Positions 38,597-48,287 of a stretch of 64,000 bases of DNA are shown piece by piece. Both the position numbers and the translations under genes were made by a program. The notes below the pieces were generated by a model, which saw nothing but the letters and a program-made list of their open reading frames with translations, did no database searches and had not been told where the DNA came from. The stretch is from Pseudomonas sp. Q11. GTDB taxonomy: Bacteria; Pseudomonadota; Gammaproteobacteria; Pseudomonadales; Pseudomonadaceae. Location of the stretch: contig NZ_JAKNQY010000003.1 in assembly GCF_024494355.1 (NCBI RefSeq), forward strand, positions 193,666 through 257,665. Direction: 5' to 3'. The first letter of the stretch is position 1. Every line of letters begins with the position of its first letter.

Positions 38597-39441
38597 CAAG
38601 GAAGCTCGCTGGGGCTGAAGGGTAAGAAACGGCGCTGACGAACCGTCCAGCGTCCGCTGACAGAATCACGCTCGATATCCGAGGCCAGGCGCAGACGGCT
38701 GTCGGCATGGATCACGCTCACGGTAATTCGAAACCAGCGACTGCCCACCCCCAGCCCATGGCTGTTGAGGCCCGCTCCGGACAGCAACGGGTCGTTGGTA
38801 AATGCCTGCACGCTGGCATATGGCGCGTGACGACGCTGGTTGACCAACGCCTTGGCGGGCCCGGCTTCCATGCCATCGAGGGTCATCAGCACGCGCTGCG
38901 AGGCGGTATTGATGTTCAGCCGCGCGTCCTTGGGCAGCAACACTACCCACGGTTCCAAGCGCCGCAGCGTCTGGCTGTCGATGCCCGGCAACAGGCGCAG
39001 TTGACTCAACTCCTGCACCGGCCCGACCTGGGGCAACGACAGCGGCGGCAGATCCAGCAGGACCAGCAAACGGGTCCAGCGACCAAGGGTGACCTGATCG
39101 ATCTGACCCAGGGCCAGCAACCCATTGAGATTCAGGCGCCCGGACAGATCCTCGATACCGATGTGCAGCTCGGCGCCGCCCACTTCCAATACGGGCCCGA
39201 GCCGGGCCCAGTCCTGGCTCAGGTCAACGGGCCCGGACGGCGTTATCCCACTGTCCTCCAGTACCGCCCGCGCCCAGGCTTCGCCCGCCAAGCCCAATTG
39301 CCGCAACTGGACCTGTTGCAGTTGCTGCGCGCTGCTGTGCAACAACAGGCGATGACTGCGCAACAGGCCAGCGACCAGCAGCAAGGCCAGGCTCAGCACC
39401 AGCAGCACGCTGATCAGCGCCACGCCGCGTTGTCGCTTCAT
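38596..39441 (-). CDS. gspK: Type II secretion minor pseudopilin GspK
   Basis: Large minor pseudopilin of 281 residues. The cleavage region is QRGVALISVLLVL; the usual Glu at +5 is absent, which is characteristic of GspK and consistent with its position at the pseudopilus tip. The globular domain carries LNINTASQRVLMTL, typical of the helix-hairpin-helix-like insert. It overlaps gspJ and gspL. Confidence 0.9.
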   Translation of the reverse strand: MKRQRGVALISVLLVLSLALLLVAGLLRSHRLLLHSSAQQLQQVQLRQLGLAGEAWARAVLEDSGITPSGPVDLSQDWARLGPVLEVGGAELHIGIEDLSGRLNLNGLLALGQIDQVTLGRWTRLLVLLDLPPLSLPQVGPVQELSQLRLLPGIDSQTLRRLEPWVVLLPKDARLNINTASQRVLMTLDGMEAGPAKALVNQRRHAPYASVQAFTNDPLLSGAGLNSHGLGVGSRWFRITVSVIHADSRLRLASDIERDSVSGRWTVRQRRFLPFSPSELP

Positions 39442-39971
39442 GGCAACACCTCCGGCAACAACAGCACCCGACGGATCTGTTCGAAACGCCCCGCTGACAC
39501 GATCAACTCCAACGCCAGCGGCGCGGTGCCGCTCACGGTTTCGCGGTGCCAACCCCGTTGCCGGTCGAACACGCGCCAGCTCAGGCTGTGGACGTCGTCG
39601 AGCAATTTCTGCCGCTGCATGAGCGTCGTGCCTTCGCCGACACTCTCACGCCATAACGCGCCGCCCTTGAGTCGATAGCTCACCGTTTGCCGTTCGCTGC
39701 GGAGCTGGTCCTGTGGGTTGCGCCAATGGCTGCGCTGCAACTGCAAATGCCCGGGCGCGAGCACGACCGAGTCGACAACCGCCTGCCACACATCCCGCTC
39801 GATCACGCCGACAGCGCGCTGCAAGGCCCTGATGTCGCGTTCATGCTGAGCGGCCCCCTGCTGGGTCCGCACGACGCCATCGAACAGCCGCCAACTGGCC
39901 AGGCCGAGCAAGGCAAAAATGGCGATAGCGATGACCAGCTCCAGCAAGGTGAAACCCGACTGCCTATTCAT
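39438..39971 (-). CDS. gspJ: Type II secretion minor pseudopilin GspJ
   Basis: Protein of 177 residues with prepilin cleavage site SG|FTLLELVIAIAIF at residues 6-19, a long hydrophobic N-terminal helix, and a beta-rich C-terminal domain. It forms the tip complex with GspI and GspK. It overlaps gspI by 8 bases. Confidence 0.9.
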   Translation of the reverse strand: MNRQSGFTLLELVIAIAIFALLGLASWRLFDGVVRTQQGAAQHERDIRALQRAVGVIERDVWQAVVDSVVLAPGHLQLQRSHWRNPQDQLRSERQTVSYRLKGGALWRESVGEGTTLMQRQKLLDDVHSLSWRVFDRQRGWHRETVSGTAPLALELIVSAGRFEQIRRVLLLPEVLP

Positions 39972-40350
39972 GACGGCGGCCGATCCACCCGGTGGTACGG
40001 TGCACGACGGTTACGCTGTCGCGGCGGCTGACCTGGATCTCGACCTGCAGCAGCCGCCCATCACGGGTCGGGGCGATCCGCTGTTGCAAGACCCAATCGC
40101 GGCGATCCAGGTGCCGGCTCAGTCGCTGTTGTGGGGGCGGCGTGACGGCTTGCAGGCGCAATTCGCTCAACTGATTGTCCGCCAGCCAGGCACCGAACAG
40201 ACGGTCCTCGAGCCCCGCGCTCTGTTTGAGCACAAATTGGCTGGCCGAGAGCACGGCCGCCGCCAGCGTCGCGAAAATCGCCAGGGCGATCATGACTTCC
40301 AACAGCGTGAAACCCTGACAACCGGCAGCCTGCCTGCGCGCGTTACTCAT
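39964..40350 (-). CDS. gspI: Type II secretion minor pseudopilin GspI
   Basis: Protein of 128 residues with cleavage site CQG|FTLLEVMIALAIF. It is the nucleating minor pseudopilin in characterised systems. It overlaps gspH by 8 bases and gspJ by 8 bases, so the pseudopilin genes are translationally coupled. Confidence 0.9.
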   Translation of the reverse strand: MSNARRQAAGCQGFTLLEVMIALAIFATLAAAVLSASQFVLKQSAGLEDRLFGAWLADNQLSELRLQAVTPPPQQRLSRHLDRRDWVLQQRIAPTRDGRLLQVEIQVSRRDSVTVVHRTTGWIGRRHE

Positions 40351-40810
40351 CGATCAGCGGCTCCGCCAGGCCATCGCTCGATATCCGGGCAATCGCCTGC
40401 CCAGCGACGTTGAAGAGCAACCTGAACGGGCTGATCTCGTCACTGCTGAGCATCAGCAACTGCGGTGGGCCTTGAACGTCATCGAGACGCAGGACATGAC
40501 CGTCCAGCTCCAACCCGAGCGTCAGTCCCTCGGGCAATCGATGCAACGCCGACACCGCCGTCCAGTCCTGGGCTTGGAGTCGCAACACCTGATAACCGCC
40601 GGGTTGCACACGCACACCGTATTCCTGCCCGTCCAACACCGCCCGCTCGCGCAACTGCTGCACCAGCGCGACGAAGTCCCGGGCCTGCTGCCGGGCCTCA
40701 CGCGCCGGGCTCGGCCCCGTGGCGAAGCGGACCATGCCCGCCAGGACGCCGATCAAGACGATAACGATCATCAGCTCCAGCAAGGTGAAGCCCCGACAAT
40801 GACGAGCCAT
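40343..40810 (-). CDS. gspH: Type II secretion minor pseudopilin GspH
   Basis: Protein of 155 residues with cleavage site CRG|FTLLELMIVIVLIG. ATG 40810 (MARHCRGFTLLE) was chosen because it gives a normal short leader; an in-frame start 15 bases upstream would overlap gspG. The globular part follows the GspH/FimT pattern. Confidence 0.9.
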   Translation of the reverse strand: MARHCRGFTLLELMIVIVLIGVLAGMVRFATGPSPAREARQQARDFVALVQQLRERAVLDGQEYGVRVQPGGYQVLRLQAQDWTAVSALHRLPEGLTLGLELDGHVLRLDDVQGPPQLLMLSSDEISPFRLLFNVAGQAIARISSDGLAEPLIDE

Positions 40811-40812
40811 GT

Positions 40813-41268
40813 TCACTCGGCCCAATTGCCAATGTCGGCGGCGAACCCGTCACCGCCCGGCACGCCATCGGCGCCCAGCGAGTACAGGTCATAGCTGCCA
40901 TCGACGGATTTGTGCCCCGGATTGAGGTACTGGTAGGGCGTGCCCCAGGGATCGACCGGCAGGCTTCTCAGATAACCCTGGGGGTTCCAGTTCCTGGCCG
41001 CGGGCGTGCCGGACGGACGCTTGCTCAGCGCCTCCAGGCCCTGCTGGGTCGATGGGTATTGAAAGTTGTCGAGACGGTACATTTCCAGGGCTGTGGCAAT
41101 CGCCTGGATATCGGTCCGTGCAGCCGTAGTCTTGGCTTGATCGGGCCGGCTCATGAACTGTGGCACCACAATGGCGCCCAGCACGCCAATGATGACCACC
41201 ACCACCATGATTTCGATCAGGGTAAAACCGCGTTGAGGACGTGCAGGTCGGTTGTTTTGAAGTGTCAT
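40813..41268 (-). CDS. gspG: Type II secretion major pseudopilin GspG
   Basis: Major pseudopilin of 151 residues. The cleavage site QRG|FTLIEIMVVVVIIG is near residue 14, followed by the strongly conserved YRLDNFQYPSTQQGLEAL and DPWGTPYQYLNPG. The C-terminal DLYSLGADGVPGGDG is the calcium-binding loop. It assembles the pseudopilus that pushes substrates through the secretin. Confidence 0.94.
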   Translation of the reverse strand: MTLQNNRPARPQRGFTLIEIMVVVVIIGVLGAIVVPQFMSRPDQAKTTAARTDIQAIATALEMYRLDNFQYPSTQQGLEALSKRPSGTPAARNWNPQGYLRSLPVDPWGTPYQYLNPGHKSVDGSYDLYSLGADGVPGGDGFAADIGNWAE

Positions 41269-41271
41269 GGG

Positions 41272-42480
41272 TCAATTCACCAATTGGTTGAGGCCAAGGA
41301 TCGGAAGCAGGATGGCCATGACGATCAGCAGCACGACGCCGCCCATCAGCACCAGCATGGCCGGTTCGAAAAGGCTCACCACCAGCGCGATGCGCGCCGC
41401 GAGGCTGGCCTCCTGTTGTTCGGCGGCCCGGGCCAGCATGCTGTCGAGTTCGCCGGCCCGTTCGCCGCTGGCGATCATGTGCAGCATCAGGGGCGGGATA
41501 TCCCCACCAAGCTCCAGGCCCCGGGTCAGGGTCCCGCCCTCGCGGACCGAACGGGCGACGTCGGCCATGCGGGCACGGATCGTCAAGTTGCCAATTACCT
41601 GCGCGGCGATACGCAGGGCATCCACCAGAGGCACGGCACTTTTGCTCAGGATCGCCAGGGTGCTGGCGAATCGGGCCGCTTCCATCGCCCGCAACACCTC
41701 GCCGAACACAGGCAGCTTGAGCAACAGACGATGCCAGCGCAGGCGCCACGCAGGTTGGCGCAGGCTCCAGCGCCATAACCCGAGCACCCCGACCAGCAGC
41801 CCGAGCAGCAACAAGCCAGAGCGACGCAATCCGTCACTCAGGACGATCAGCGCCTCGGTCAGCCAGGGCAACGGTTGGCCGCTGTCGACGAATATCTTCA
41901 CTACATCCGGCACCACGTAACCCAACAGGAAAGCGACAATCGCGACGCAGGCCAGCATCAGAATCAGCGGATACACCAAGGCCAGTTGGATGCGCTGGCG
42001 CGATGCCTGGCGTGCCTGGGTGTAGGCCGCCAACTGCTCCAGCACCAGGCCCAAGTGGCCGGACTGTTCGCCGGCGGCAACCGTGGCGCAAAACAGCTCG
42101 GGAAACGCCTGGGGAAACGCCGCCAGCGCCGTGGCCAGGGCGTGACCTTCCATCACACGACTGCGTACCGCCGACAGCAGGCTGGCAACGCGCCGCTTCT
42201 GGCTTTGTTGGGCGACGGCGCCGAGGGCCTCTTCGAGGGGCAGACCGGCCTGAATCAAGGTGGACAGCTGCAGCGTCAGCAACGCCAGATCCGCCGGGCT
42301 CAAACGCCCCCCGGCGCGCCGGGTGCCCAAGGCTCGGCGCGCCTTCGCTTCGTGCAGTTCGCTGGGCAGCAAGCCACGCTCGCGCAGCACCTGACGGGCA
42401 TGACGGGGGTTGCCGGCTTCCACGCGGCCTTTGCAGCGCCGGCCCCGGGCATCTTCTGCTCGATAATCGAAGGTCGGCAT
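41272..42480 (-). CDS. gspF: Type II secretion inner-membrane platform protein GspF
   Basis: Polytopic platform protein of 402 residues. Two cytoplasmic six-helix T2SSF domains (about 70-195 and 275-395, with QLSTLIQAGLPLEEALGA and LSKSAVPLVDALRIAAQ) alternate with three membrane helices. It couples the GspE ATPase to pseudopilus assembly. ATG 42480 (MPTFDYRAED) matches the family N-terminus; an in-frame upstream extension would lie inside gspE. Confidence 0.93.
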   Translation of the reverse strand: MPTFDYRAEDARGRRCKGRVEAGNPRHARQVLRERGLLPSELHEAKARRALGTRRAGGRLSPADLALLTLQLSTLIQAGLPLEEALGAVAQQSQKRRVASLLSAVRSRVMEGHALATALAAFPQAFPELFCATVAAGEQSGHLGLVLEQLAAYTQARQASRQRIQLALVYPLILMLACVAIVAFLLGYVVPDVVKIFVDSGQPLPWLTEALIVLSDGLRRSGLLLLGLLVGVLGLWRWSLRQPAWRLRWHRLLLKLPVFGEVLRAMEAARFASTLAILSKSAVPLVDALRIAAQVIGNLTIRARMADVARSVREGGTLTRGLELGGDIPPLMLHMIASGERAGELDSMLARAAEQQEASLAARIALVVSLFEPAMLVLMGGVVLLIVMAILLPILGLNQLVN

Positions 42481-42484
42481 GGGG

Positions 42485-43957
42485 CTAATCCTCCTGGGTG
42501 ATGCGCAGCAGTTCATCGACGCTGGTGAGGCCTTCCAGAACCCGCTGGCACCCATCCTGAAACAGGCTGCGGGAGGTTTTGCGCGCCTCAAGGGTCAGCG
42601 CCTGCTCAGGGGCGCCCTGATGAATCAGTTGCGACAACGCGGCGCTGACACTCACCAGCTCATAGATGCCTATGCGCCCGCGATAACCTTTCTGGCATTG
42701 CTCGCAGCCCCGGGCCTTGAACAACCGTGGCGCGGCGTCGGCGTCGAGCCCCAGGCGCCGACAGGTTGCAGCGTCGGCCACATAGGGCGTCTTGCAGGAC
42801 GGACACAAGATGCGCAACAAGCGCTGGGCCACAATGCCCGCCAGGGACGAGGCCAGCAGATAGGCATCCAGCCCCATGTCTCTCAGTCGCGTAACCGCGC
42901 CCACGGCGGTGTTGGTGTGCAGGGTCGAGAGCACCAGATGGCCGGTCAGGGACGCCTGCACCGCGATTTCGGCGGTCTCGCGATCGCGGATCTCGCCCAC
43001 CATCACCACATCCGGGTCCTGGCGCAAAATCGCCCGCAAGCCACGAGCAAAGGTCATGTCGACTTTCGGATTGACCGGCATCTGGCCGACGTCCGGCAAG
43101 TGATATTCAATCGGGTCTTCGACGGTGAGGATGTTTCGGCTCTGATCGTTGATGCTGCTCAGCGCCGCGTACAGGCTGGTGGTTTTCCCCGAGCCTGTGG
43201 GGCCGGTCACCAGCACGATGCCATGAGGTTTGCCAAGCAACCGACGCAAGTTTGCCAGGGTGTCATCTGGCAGGCCCAGACGCACCAGGTCCAGGTGCCC
43301 GGCCTGCTTGTCGAGCAGGCGCAATACCACTCGCTCGCCATGGGCCGAAGGCAGCGTCGAGACCCGCACATCAACTTCATGCCCAGCCAGCCGCAACGCC
43401 ATGCGCCCGTCCTGGGGCACACGTTTTTCGGCGATGTCCAGGCGCGCCATAACCTTGATCCGCGACACCAACAGGCTCGCCAGCTCCCGGCGCGGACGCA
43501 GCATTTCCTGTAGCTGGCCGTCGATGCGCATGCGTACCGACAGGTACTGCTCGAACGTTTCCAGATGCACATCCGACGCGTGTTCGCGAACCGCTTCGCT
43601 GAGCAGGGCATTGATCAACCGGATGATCGGCGCATCGCCCTGCTGTTCCAGCAAGTCGGTGGTCTGCGGCATCTGGTCGGCCAGGCTAAGCAGGTCCAGC
43701 TCCTCGTCCAAGCCTTGGGCCACCTGCTCGGCGGCGCTCTGGCCCTGGCGATAGACGCTGGCCAGGCGCGCAGCGAACGGCGCCGGTTCCAGCACCTGGA
43801 TCGGCAAGTCCCGCCCACACAGGCGCCGCACTTCGGCCAAGGCCGTCAGCGGCGTGTCGCGGCGCATGACCAGGCTCAGCGTTGGCCCGGCGCCTTCCAG
43901 CAGCACGCCCAGGCGCCTGGCGAAACCAAAGGGCAACGGGGCCTGCTGGTCAGTCAC
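42485..43957 (-). CDS. gspE: Type II secretion ATPase GspE
   Basis: Hexameric assembly ATPase of 490 residues. The N-terminal domain binds GspL. Walker A GPTGSGKT lies at 252-259, the Asp box in TVEDPIEYHLP, Walker B in LRQDPDVVMVGEIRD, and the His box in TGHLVLSTLHTN. The zinc-binding cysteines are CPSC at 385-388 and CEQC at 418-421. The GTG start at 43957 overlaps the gspD stop by 4 bases. All catalytic elements are intact. Confidence 0.95.
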   Translation of the reverse strand: MTDQQAPLPFGFARRLGVLLEGAGPTLSLVMRRDTPLTALAEVRRLCGRDLPIQVLEPAPFAARLASVYRQGQSAAEQVAQGLDEELDLLSLADQMPQTTDLLEQQGDAPIIRLINALLSEAVREHASDVHLETFEQYLSVRMRIDGQLQEMLRPRRELASLLVSRIKVMARLDIAEKRVPQDGRMALRLAGHEVDVRVSTLPSAHGERVVLRLLDKQAGHLDLVRLGLPDDTLANLRRLLGKPHGIVLVTGPTGSGKTTSLYAALSSINDQSRNILTVEDPIEYHLPDVGQMPVNPKVDMTFARGLRAILRQDPDVVMVGEIRDRETAEIAVQASLTGHLVLSTLHTNTAVGAVTRLRDMGLDAYLLASSLAGIVAQRLLRILCPSCKTPYVADAATCRRLGLDADAAPRLFKARGCEQCQKGYRGRIGIYELVSVSAALSQLIHQGAPEQALTLEARKTSRSLFQDGCQRVLEGLTSVDELLRITQED

Positions 43958-45876
43958 AGGGCACCCGAACGCTGCTGCGGATCGGCCATCGATGCATCGG
44001 TGGATGACTCGAACAACTGATGGGCATCCCGGGGCAGCAGCAGCGAATTGTTTTTCCGCGAGCCGGGCTTGCTCAGCTCCCGGAGCGCGTCGTAGCGCTG
44101 ACGGCTGACCTCGGCCAGGTCTTCGCCGCTGCGCACGATGGTCGGACGCAGGAACACCATCAGGTTGCTTTTGGTCTGGGTGTCGCGGGTCCAGCGAAAC
44201 AGCGCGCCCAGGTAGGGAATACTGCGCAGCAGCGGCACACCGCTTTGCTGGGTGCGGACACTGTCGCGGATCAGGCCGCCGATCACAATCATCTCGCCAT
44301 CGTCCGCCAGGATCGTGCTCTTCAAGGCGCGCTTGTTGGTGATCAGGTCAGAGGAGTCCACACCGGAGACCGACGGCGCGATGTCCGAAACTTCCTGCTC
44401 CACTTCAAGGCGCAAGGTCGAGCCTTCGTTGATGTAGGGTTTGACCTTGAGGCTGATGCCGACGTCCTTGCGCTCCACGGTGGTGAACGGATTGTCCGCG
44501 CCGTTGCCACTGGTGGCGTAGGAACCCGTCTTGAACGGGACGTTCTGGCCCACGATGATTTCCGCTTCCTGGTTATCCAGGGTCAGCAGACTAGGGGTGG
44601 ACAGCAGGTTGCTGTGGGCATCGCTCGCCAGTGCCGAGACCAGCGCACTGAAGCGGTCGCCACCCAGGCGCAGGAATGCGCTTTCCTTGGTTTTATCCAG
44701 CTTATTGAGGTCTAGCCCAACGATCGGGATGTCGGTTCCCGGAAAGTTGATGGCCCCTGTCGCGCTGCCACTCTTGAGCCCCCACTGCACCCCCAGCGCT
44801 TCGGAAATGTCCCCGGTGACCTCGACGATGGCCGCATGAATGAGCACCTGGGCCCGGGGCTGGTCCAATTCACGGACGATGTTTTCAATGGTGCGGATCT
44901 GGGCCGGTTCGGCGATCAGTACCAGGGCATTCTGGCTTTCATCGGCCTTGATCATGAACGGGCTGGCGCTGGCACTTTCCCGCTGGCCGGCCAGGGCCGG
45001 CTTGGTTTTCTTGTCCTGGCCGACCGACTCCAGCACCTCGGCCAGTTGCTTGGCATCGCTATGGCGCAGGCGGATGACTCGGGCGCTGTCTTGGAAGGCG
45101 GCGGCCGGGACATCCAGGCTCCGGGCCAGATCGACCAGGCGCTGGCGCACCGCCGGGGCGCCGATGATCACCAGTCGATTGCTGCGGTCATCGGCGATCA
45201 CCACGCCCGCCGTGTCACCCTCGCGCTTGCCGCCGGAGGCTTCCATCAGCGGCGCGATGTCCCCGGTCAAGGCGTGCTGCAACCGCACCACCACATGATT
45301 ACGATTGCGCCCTGAATCCAGCTGCCGCACCACCCCGGCGATGCGCTGGACATTGGCCGCGGTGTCGGTGACCACCAAGGCATTGGACGATACCGAAGGG
45401 CCGATATAACCATTGGCCGACACCAGGGGCCGGACCAACCCGGCAACATCGGCCGCGATACTCGATTGCAGGTCGAGGACCCGGGTGACGAACTGCGACG
45501 GGGTGGCGCCGTGTTCGTCGGCGATGCCGGCGCGCGTCCTGGCATCGCTGACCGGCGTGATCAGGATCCGCTCGCCCTCGTCGATCACGGTGAAGTTATG
45601 CGCATCGAGTACCGAATAGAACAACCGCCGCACACCTTCGCGGTCCAGCGCTTCACGGGACATGACGGTGATGCTCCCCGACACCCGGGGATCGAGCACC
45701 ACGGTCTTGCCCAGGATCGCGGAGAACTCCTCGACCACATCGCGCAGTTCCGCGTTGTTCATCGCCAGTTGCCACTGAGCCTCCTCGGCCAGCAGCGAAC
45801 CGGCGGGCGTCAGCGGGCACGACGCGGCGAGGCAGAACAGGACACGCGAAACACGGCCCCGGATAAAGCTGTTCAT
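43954..45876 (-). CDS. gspD: Type II secretion secretin GspD
   Basis: Outer-membrane secretin of 640 residues. A signal peptide begins MNSFIRGRVSRVLFCLAAS. The N0 domain starts MNNAELRDVVEEFSAILGK, and N1-N3 ring domains run to about residue 370. The C-terminal secretin barrel carries NLLSTPSLLTLDNQEAEIIVG and VPFLRSIPYLGALFR-like sequence. No C-terminal pilotin-binding extension is obvious. ATG 45876 is chosen for its signal peptide; gspC ends 9 bases upstream. Confidence 0.93.
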   Translation of the reverse strand: MNSFIRGRVSRVLFCLAASCPLTPAGSLLAEEAQWQLAMNNAELRDVVEEFSAILGKTVVLDPRVSGSITVMSREALDREGVRRLFYSVLDAHNFTVIDEGERILITPVSDARTRAGIADEHGATPSQFVTRVLDLQSSIAADVAGLVRPLVSANGYIGPSVSSNALVVTDTAANVQRIAGVVRQLDSGRNRNHVVVRLQHALTGDIAPLMEASGGKREGDTAGVVIADDRSNRLVIIGAPAVRQRLVDLARSLDVPAAAFQDSARVIRLRHSDAKQLAEVLESVGQDKKTKPALAGQRESASASPFMIKADESQNALVLIAEPAQIRTIENIVRELDQPRAQVLIHAAIVEVTGDISEALGVQWGLKSGSATGAINFPGTDIPIVGLDLNKLDKTKESAFLRLGGDRFSALVSALASDAHSNLLSTPSLLTLDNQEAEIIVGQNVPFKTGSYATSGNGADNPFTTVERKDVGISLKVKPYINEGSTLRLEVEQEVSDIAPSVSGVDSSDLITNKRALKSTILADDGEMIVIGGLIRDSVRTQQSGVPLLRSIPYLGALFRWTRDTQTKSNLMVFLRPTIVRSGEDLAEVSRQRYDALRELSKPGSRKNNSLLLPRDAHQLFESSTDASMADPQQRSGAL

Positions 45877-45884
45877 GAATTCGA

Positions 45885-46403
45885 TCACTCTGATTGCCCG
45901 GCCACCGGGCGTAGGTATTGCGAGGATTGAAGCGCGGCACGGCGCCCGTCTTCGGGGCCCAACCGGCGCAGCAAGGGCTTGGCCGCGGCTTGCAAGGCCA
46001 ACCGCTCTTCCCGTCCATTGCGCCACAACGTCACATGGCTGGCCTCGACCCGGCGTAGCACGCTGCCACCGGGCAAGCGTTCGCCCACTTGGTAAATGCG
46101 CGGGCCGGCGGCGTCCGCCAGCAAGGCCCGCGACAGACCTTGACCGACGACAAAACTGGCTTGCAACGTAATGGGTTCGGCGCTCGATGCCTGGGCACCT
46201 GCAGGCGCCAGACCGAGCACGGTTGCCACCGCTTGGACGTTGGGCAGGGCGCGAACCGATGCCACCGGCGAGTCGGCCACCACCGGCACGTCACGGCCCA
46301 ATGCCTGGCGAAAACGCCACTCCTGCCCGGCCAGGCATATCCCGTAGAGCAGCGGCACGAGCACCAGCACGAGCACCCGTCGCCTGGAGTCATGGATAGA
46401 CAT
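45885..46403 (-). CDS. gspC: Type II secretion protein GspC, short form without PDZ domain
   Basis: Inner-membrane protein of 172 residues with one N-terminal helix (VLVLVLVPLLYGICLAG). A periplasmic homology region follows, with VGQGLSRALLADAAGPRIYQVGERLPGGSVLRRVEASHVTLW-like content, that contacts the GspD N0 domain. Many GspC proteins are 270-300 residues with a C-terminal PDZ or coiled-coil module; here the chain stops soon after the homology region. It is first in the gspC-M run, 67 bp after the LPMO gene on the same strand. Confidence 0.83.
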   Translation of the reverse strand: MSIHDSRRRVLVLVLVPLLYGICLAGQEWRFRQALGRDVPVVADSPVASVRALPNVQAVATVLGLAPAGAQASSAEPITLQASFVVGQGLSRALLADAAGPRIYQVGERLPGGSVLRRVEASHVTLWRNGREERLALQAAAKPLLRRLGPEDGRRAALQSSQYLRPVAGQSE

Positions 46404-46470
46404 AACTGCGTTCTCGTTTGAAGGCCCCAGGCAACCCGTGCGGATCGCCTGGGGCCATGCCTGTCAGGAC

Positions 46471-47937
46471 TTACAGCTGGTCCCAGGCGTTTTGCCACGA
46501 CGCGCCAACACCCGGCTCGAAACCGTTCGACGTCGGGCTGTACTGCTTGCAGTAGCCGGACGCAGGGAACGGCTTGCACTCGTAGACTTCGTCAGTCTTG
46601 GGCTGCAGCACTTTCGTGCCGGCGGTGTAGTCGCTGAGGCCTTCAGGGAACACGAAGTCGTACTCGATGCCTACGCCCTCGCCGGTCAGGGTGACCGTCC
46701 GGGTCTCCTGGCGCGTGGTGCGGCCGTCTTCGGTGGTACCCACCAGCGTCAGGGTGTGCGCGCCAGGGGCGGCGCCGCGCACGTCCAGGCTCAGGGCGGT
46801 ATTGCCTTCGCCTACGGTCTGCACGATACCCACCTGCTTGTTCTTCTCATCGAACAACGTGGCTTCAAGGTTCATCCTGCGGTTTGTCTGCGCGGCGAGC
46901 GCCATGCTGACCCGACCTTTGTCGAGTACATACTCTGGCTGCAGGGAGGACAGTTCCATGCTGGCGTTGGGGTCTTCGCGCATGTCCAGTTGCACTTCAT
47001 AGCGGGTCACACCGCTTTCTTTCTGGGCATACAGGCTGTTGGCGCCCTTGACCGGCGTGATGTTGTCGTCTTCGTCACGGATACCGGCACGGATGAGCGG
47101 CTGGGCGCTGTTGAGGGCCTCGGCCAGCTTGAGCGACCAGTTTTCAGCCTTGCCTTCCTCAGCGTTGTCGATGCTGATTTCCACGCTGTACTCGGCATTT
47201 TCGCCGGTGGCGGAGAATGCCCGGGCCTTGACCTTGTCACCCGCCAGCAACTGGGTCGATGGCGCAATCCTGCCCACCGGCGACCAGCCGCCCGGCAGAC
47301 CGGCTTCGGCAAGGATGTTCACATCGATCGGGTCGTAGAACGCGTTATCGGTGTCGCCCACCGTCCAGACCCCCAGGATGACGTGATGACCCGTCTTGCT
47401 GTCGGGAATGACACAATTGTGCGGGGCGCCGCCTACCGGAACTTGATTACCACCTTCCACCGTGCAGAACGGCGTGCTGTCGAACGAGGCACGCTTGAGC
47501 ACTTCGTTCGGGTTCCAGCCGTCGCGGGTAATGAAGTATTGGTGTCTGGTCGCTGGATGCGCCGCGGAGTATCGCCATTGAAAGGTGATGTTGCGGTCAT
47601 TGATTTCGGTCAGATGCCAGCGCGTGGCCGACTGGGCATCAAGAGCAGAAAAGTTGGCGTTGCCACCGCTGGCGATTTTACCGTCGATAGGACCTTGCAG
47701 CGGTGCACCACCGGCGCCATTCGGGAAGCCCTTGAAGGTTTCGCCGGTACTCTGCGGCTCGTATTGCGCGCCGCCGCAGTTCAGGTTGACGCCTTTCTGG
47801 CATAACAGTGCACGAGAAGGCGGTACGTCGACGAAACCATGGGCCAGCACGCCTTGGGATGCCGCCATGGCCGACAATATAACTAATGAGGACGCACACC
47901 CCGTTAATAGATTGCTCTTGTTGAAGTTATTCTTCAT
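46471..47937 (-). CDS. gbpA: GbpA-type chitin-active lytic polysaccharide monooxygenase
   Basis: Secreted AA10 LPMO of 488 residues. After a signal peptide the mature protein begins at His33 (VLA|HGFVDVPPSRALLC); this N-terminal His and the later His in AAHPATRHQYF form the copper brace. The AA10 domain runs to about residue 210, followed by two GbpA-type bacterial-binding modules and a C-terminal carbohydrate-binding module with Cys and aromatic residues (YECKPFPASGYCKQY). It oxidatively cleaves chitin and can bind surfaces. ATG 47937 has GGAA 6 bases upstream. Its position before gspC makes it a likely type II secretion substrate. Confidence 0.9.
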   Translation of the reverse strand: MKNNFNKSNLLTGCASSLVILSAMAASQGVLAHGFVDVPPSRALLCQKGVNLNCGGAQYEPQSTGETFKGFPNGAGGAPLQGPIDGKIASGGNANFSALDAQSATRWHLTEINDRNITFQWRYSAAHPATRHQYFITRDGWNPNEVLKRASFDSTPFCTVEGGNQVPVGGAPHNCVIPDSKTGHHVILGVWTVGDTDNAFYDPIDVNILAEAGLPGGWSPVGRIAPSTQLLAGDKVKARAFSATGENAEYSVEISIDNAEEGKAENWSLKLAEALNSAQPLIRAGIRDEDDNITPVKGANSLYAQKESGVTRYEVQLDMREDPNASMELSSLQPEYVLDKGRVSMALAAQTNRRMNLEATLFDEKNKQVGIVQTVGEGNTALSLDVRGAAPGAHTLTLVGTTEDGRTTRQETRTVTLTGEGVGIEYDFVFPEGLSDYTAGTKVLQPKTDEVYECKPFPASGYCKQYSPTSNGFEPGVGASWQNAWDQL

Positions 47938-48241
47938 ATAAGTTCCAAACCAGTCATCAAAAATGAAAGACGTATCACCGTCCTCTTGAAAGGTGCGCCA
48001 GAGCGCCCAACGCCTGCCCTTGCAAGTGCCCGGAACCTTATAGAAAGTTACATACCCCATGTGTAGGACAAATCTCTCAACTTAGAAGGAATGATCTCTG
48101 AATCAATTTCCCCTACATTACTTAAGAAACTTCCTACGAATAGAAATAACTATCAAAAACAAAACAAATAAACACAGACAAACACGCCAGGAAGAATAAC
48201 CGGCGGGGTTTATGTCAGATCGTTAAACAAGCGAGCAATCG

Positions 48242-48268
48242 GCCTGTCCGGCACAAGTCCGGACAGGC
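48242..48268. terminator. Hairpin downstream of hemE
   Basis: Perfect 10-base stem GCCTGTCCGG / CCGGACAGGC with a 7-base loop, 20 bases past the hemE stop on the minus strand. No clear U-run follows, so it is a weak intrinsic terminator or an RNA-stabilising stem. The AT-rich bases from about 48070 to 48230 probably hold the LPMO promoter. Confidence 0.5.
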
Positions 48269-48287
48269 TGGGTGACAGGGGCTGCAA

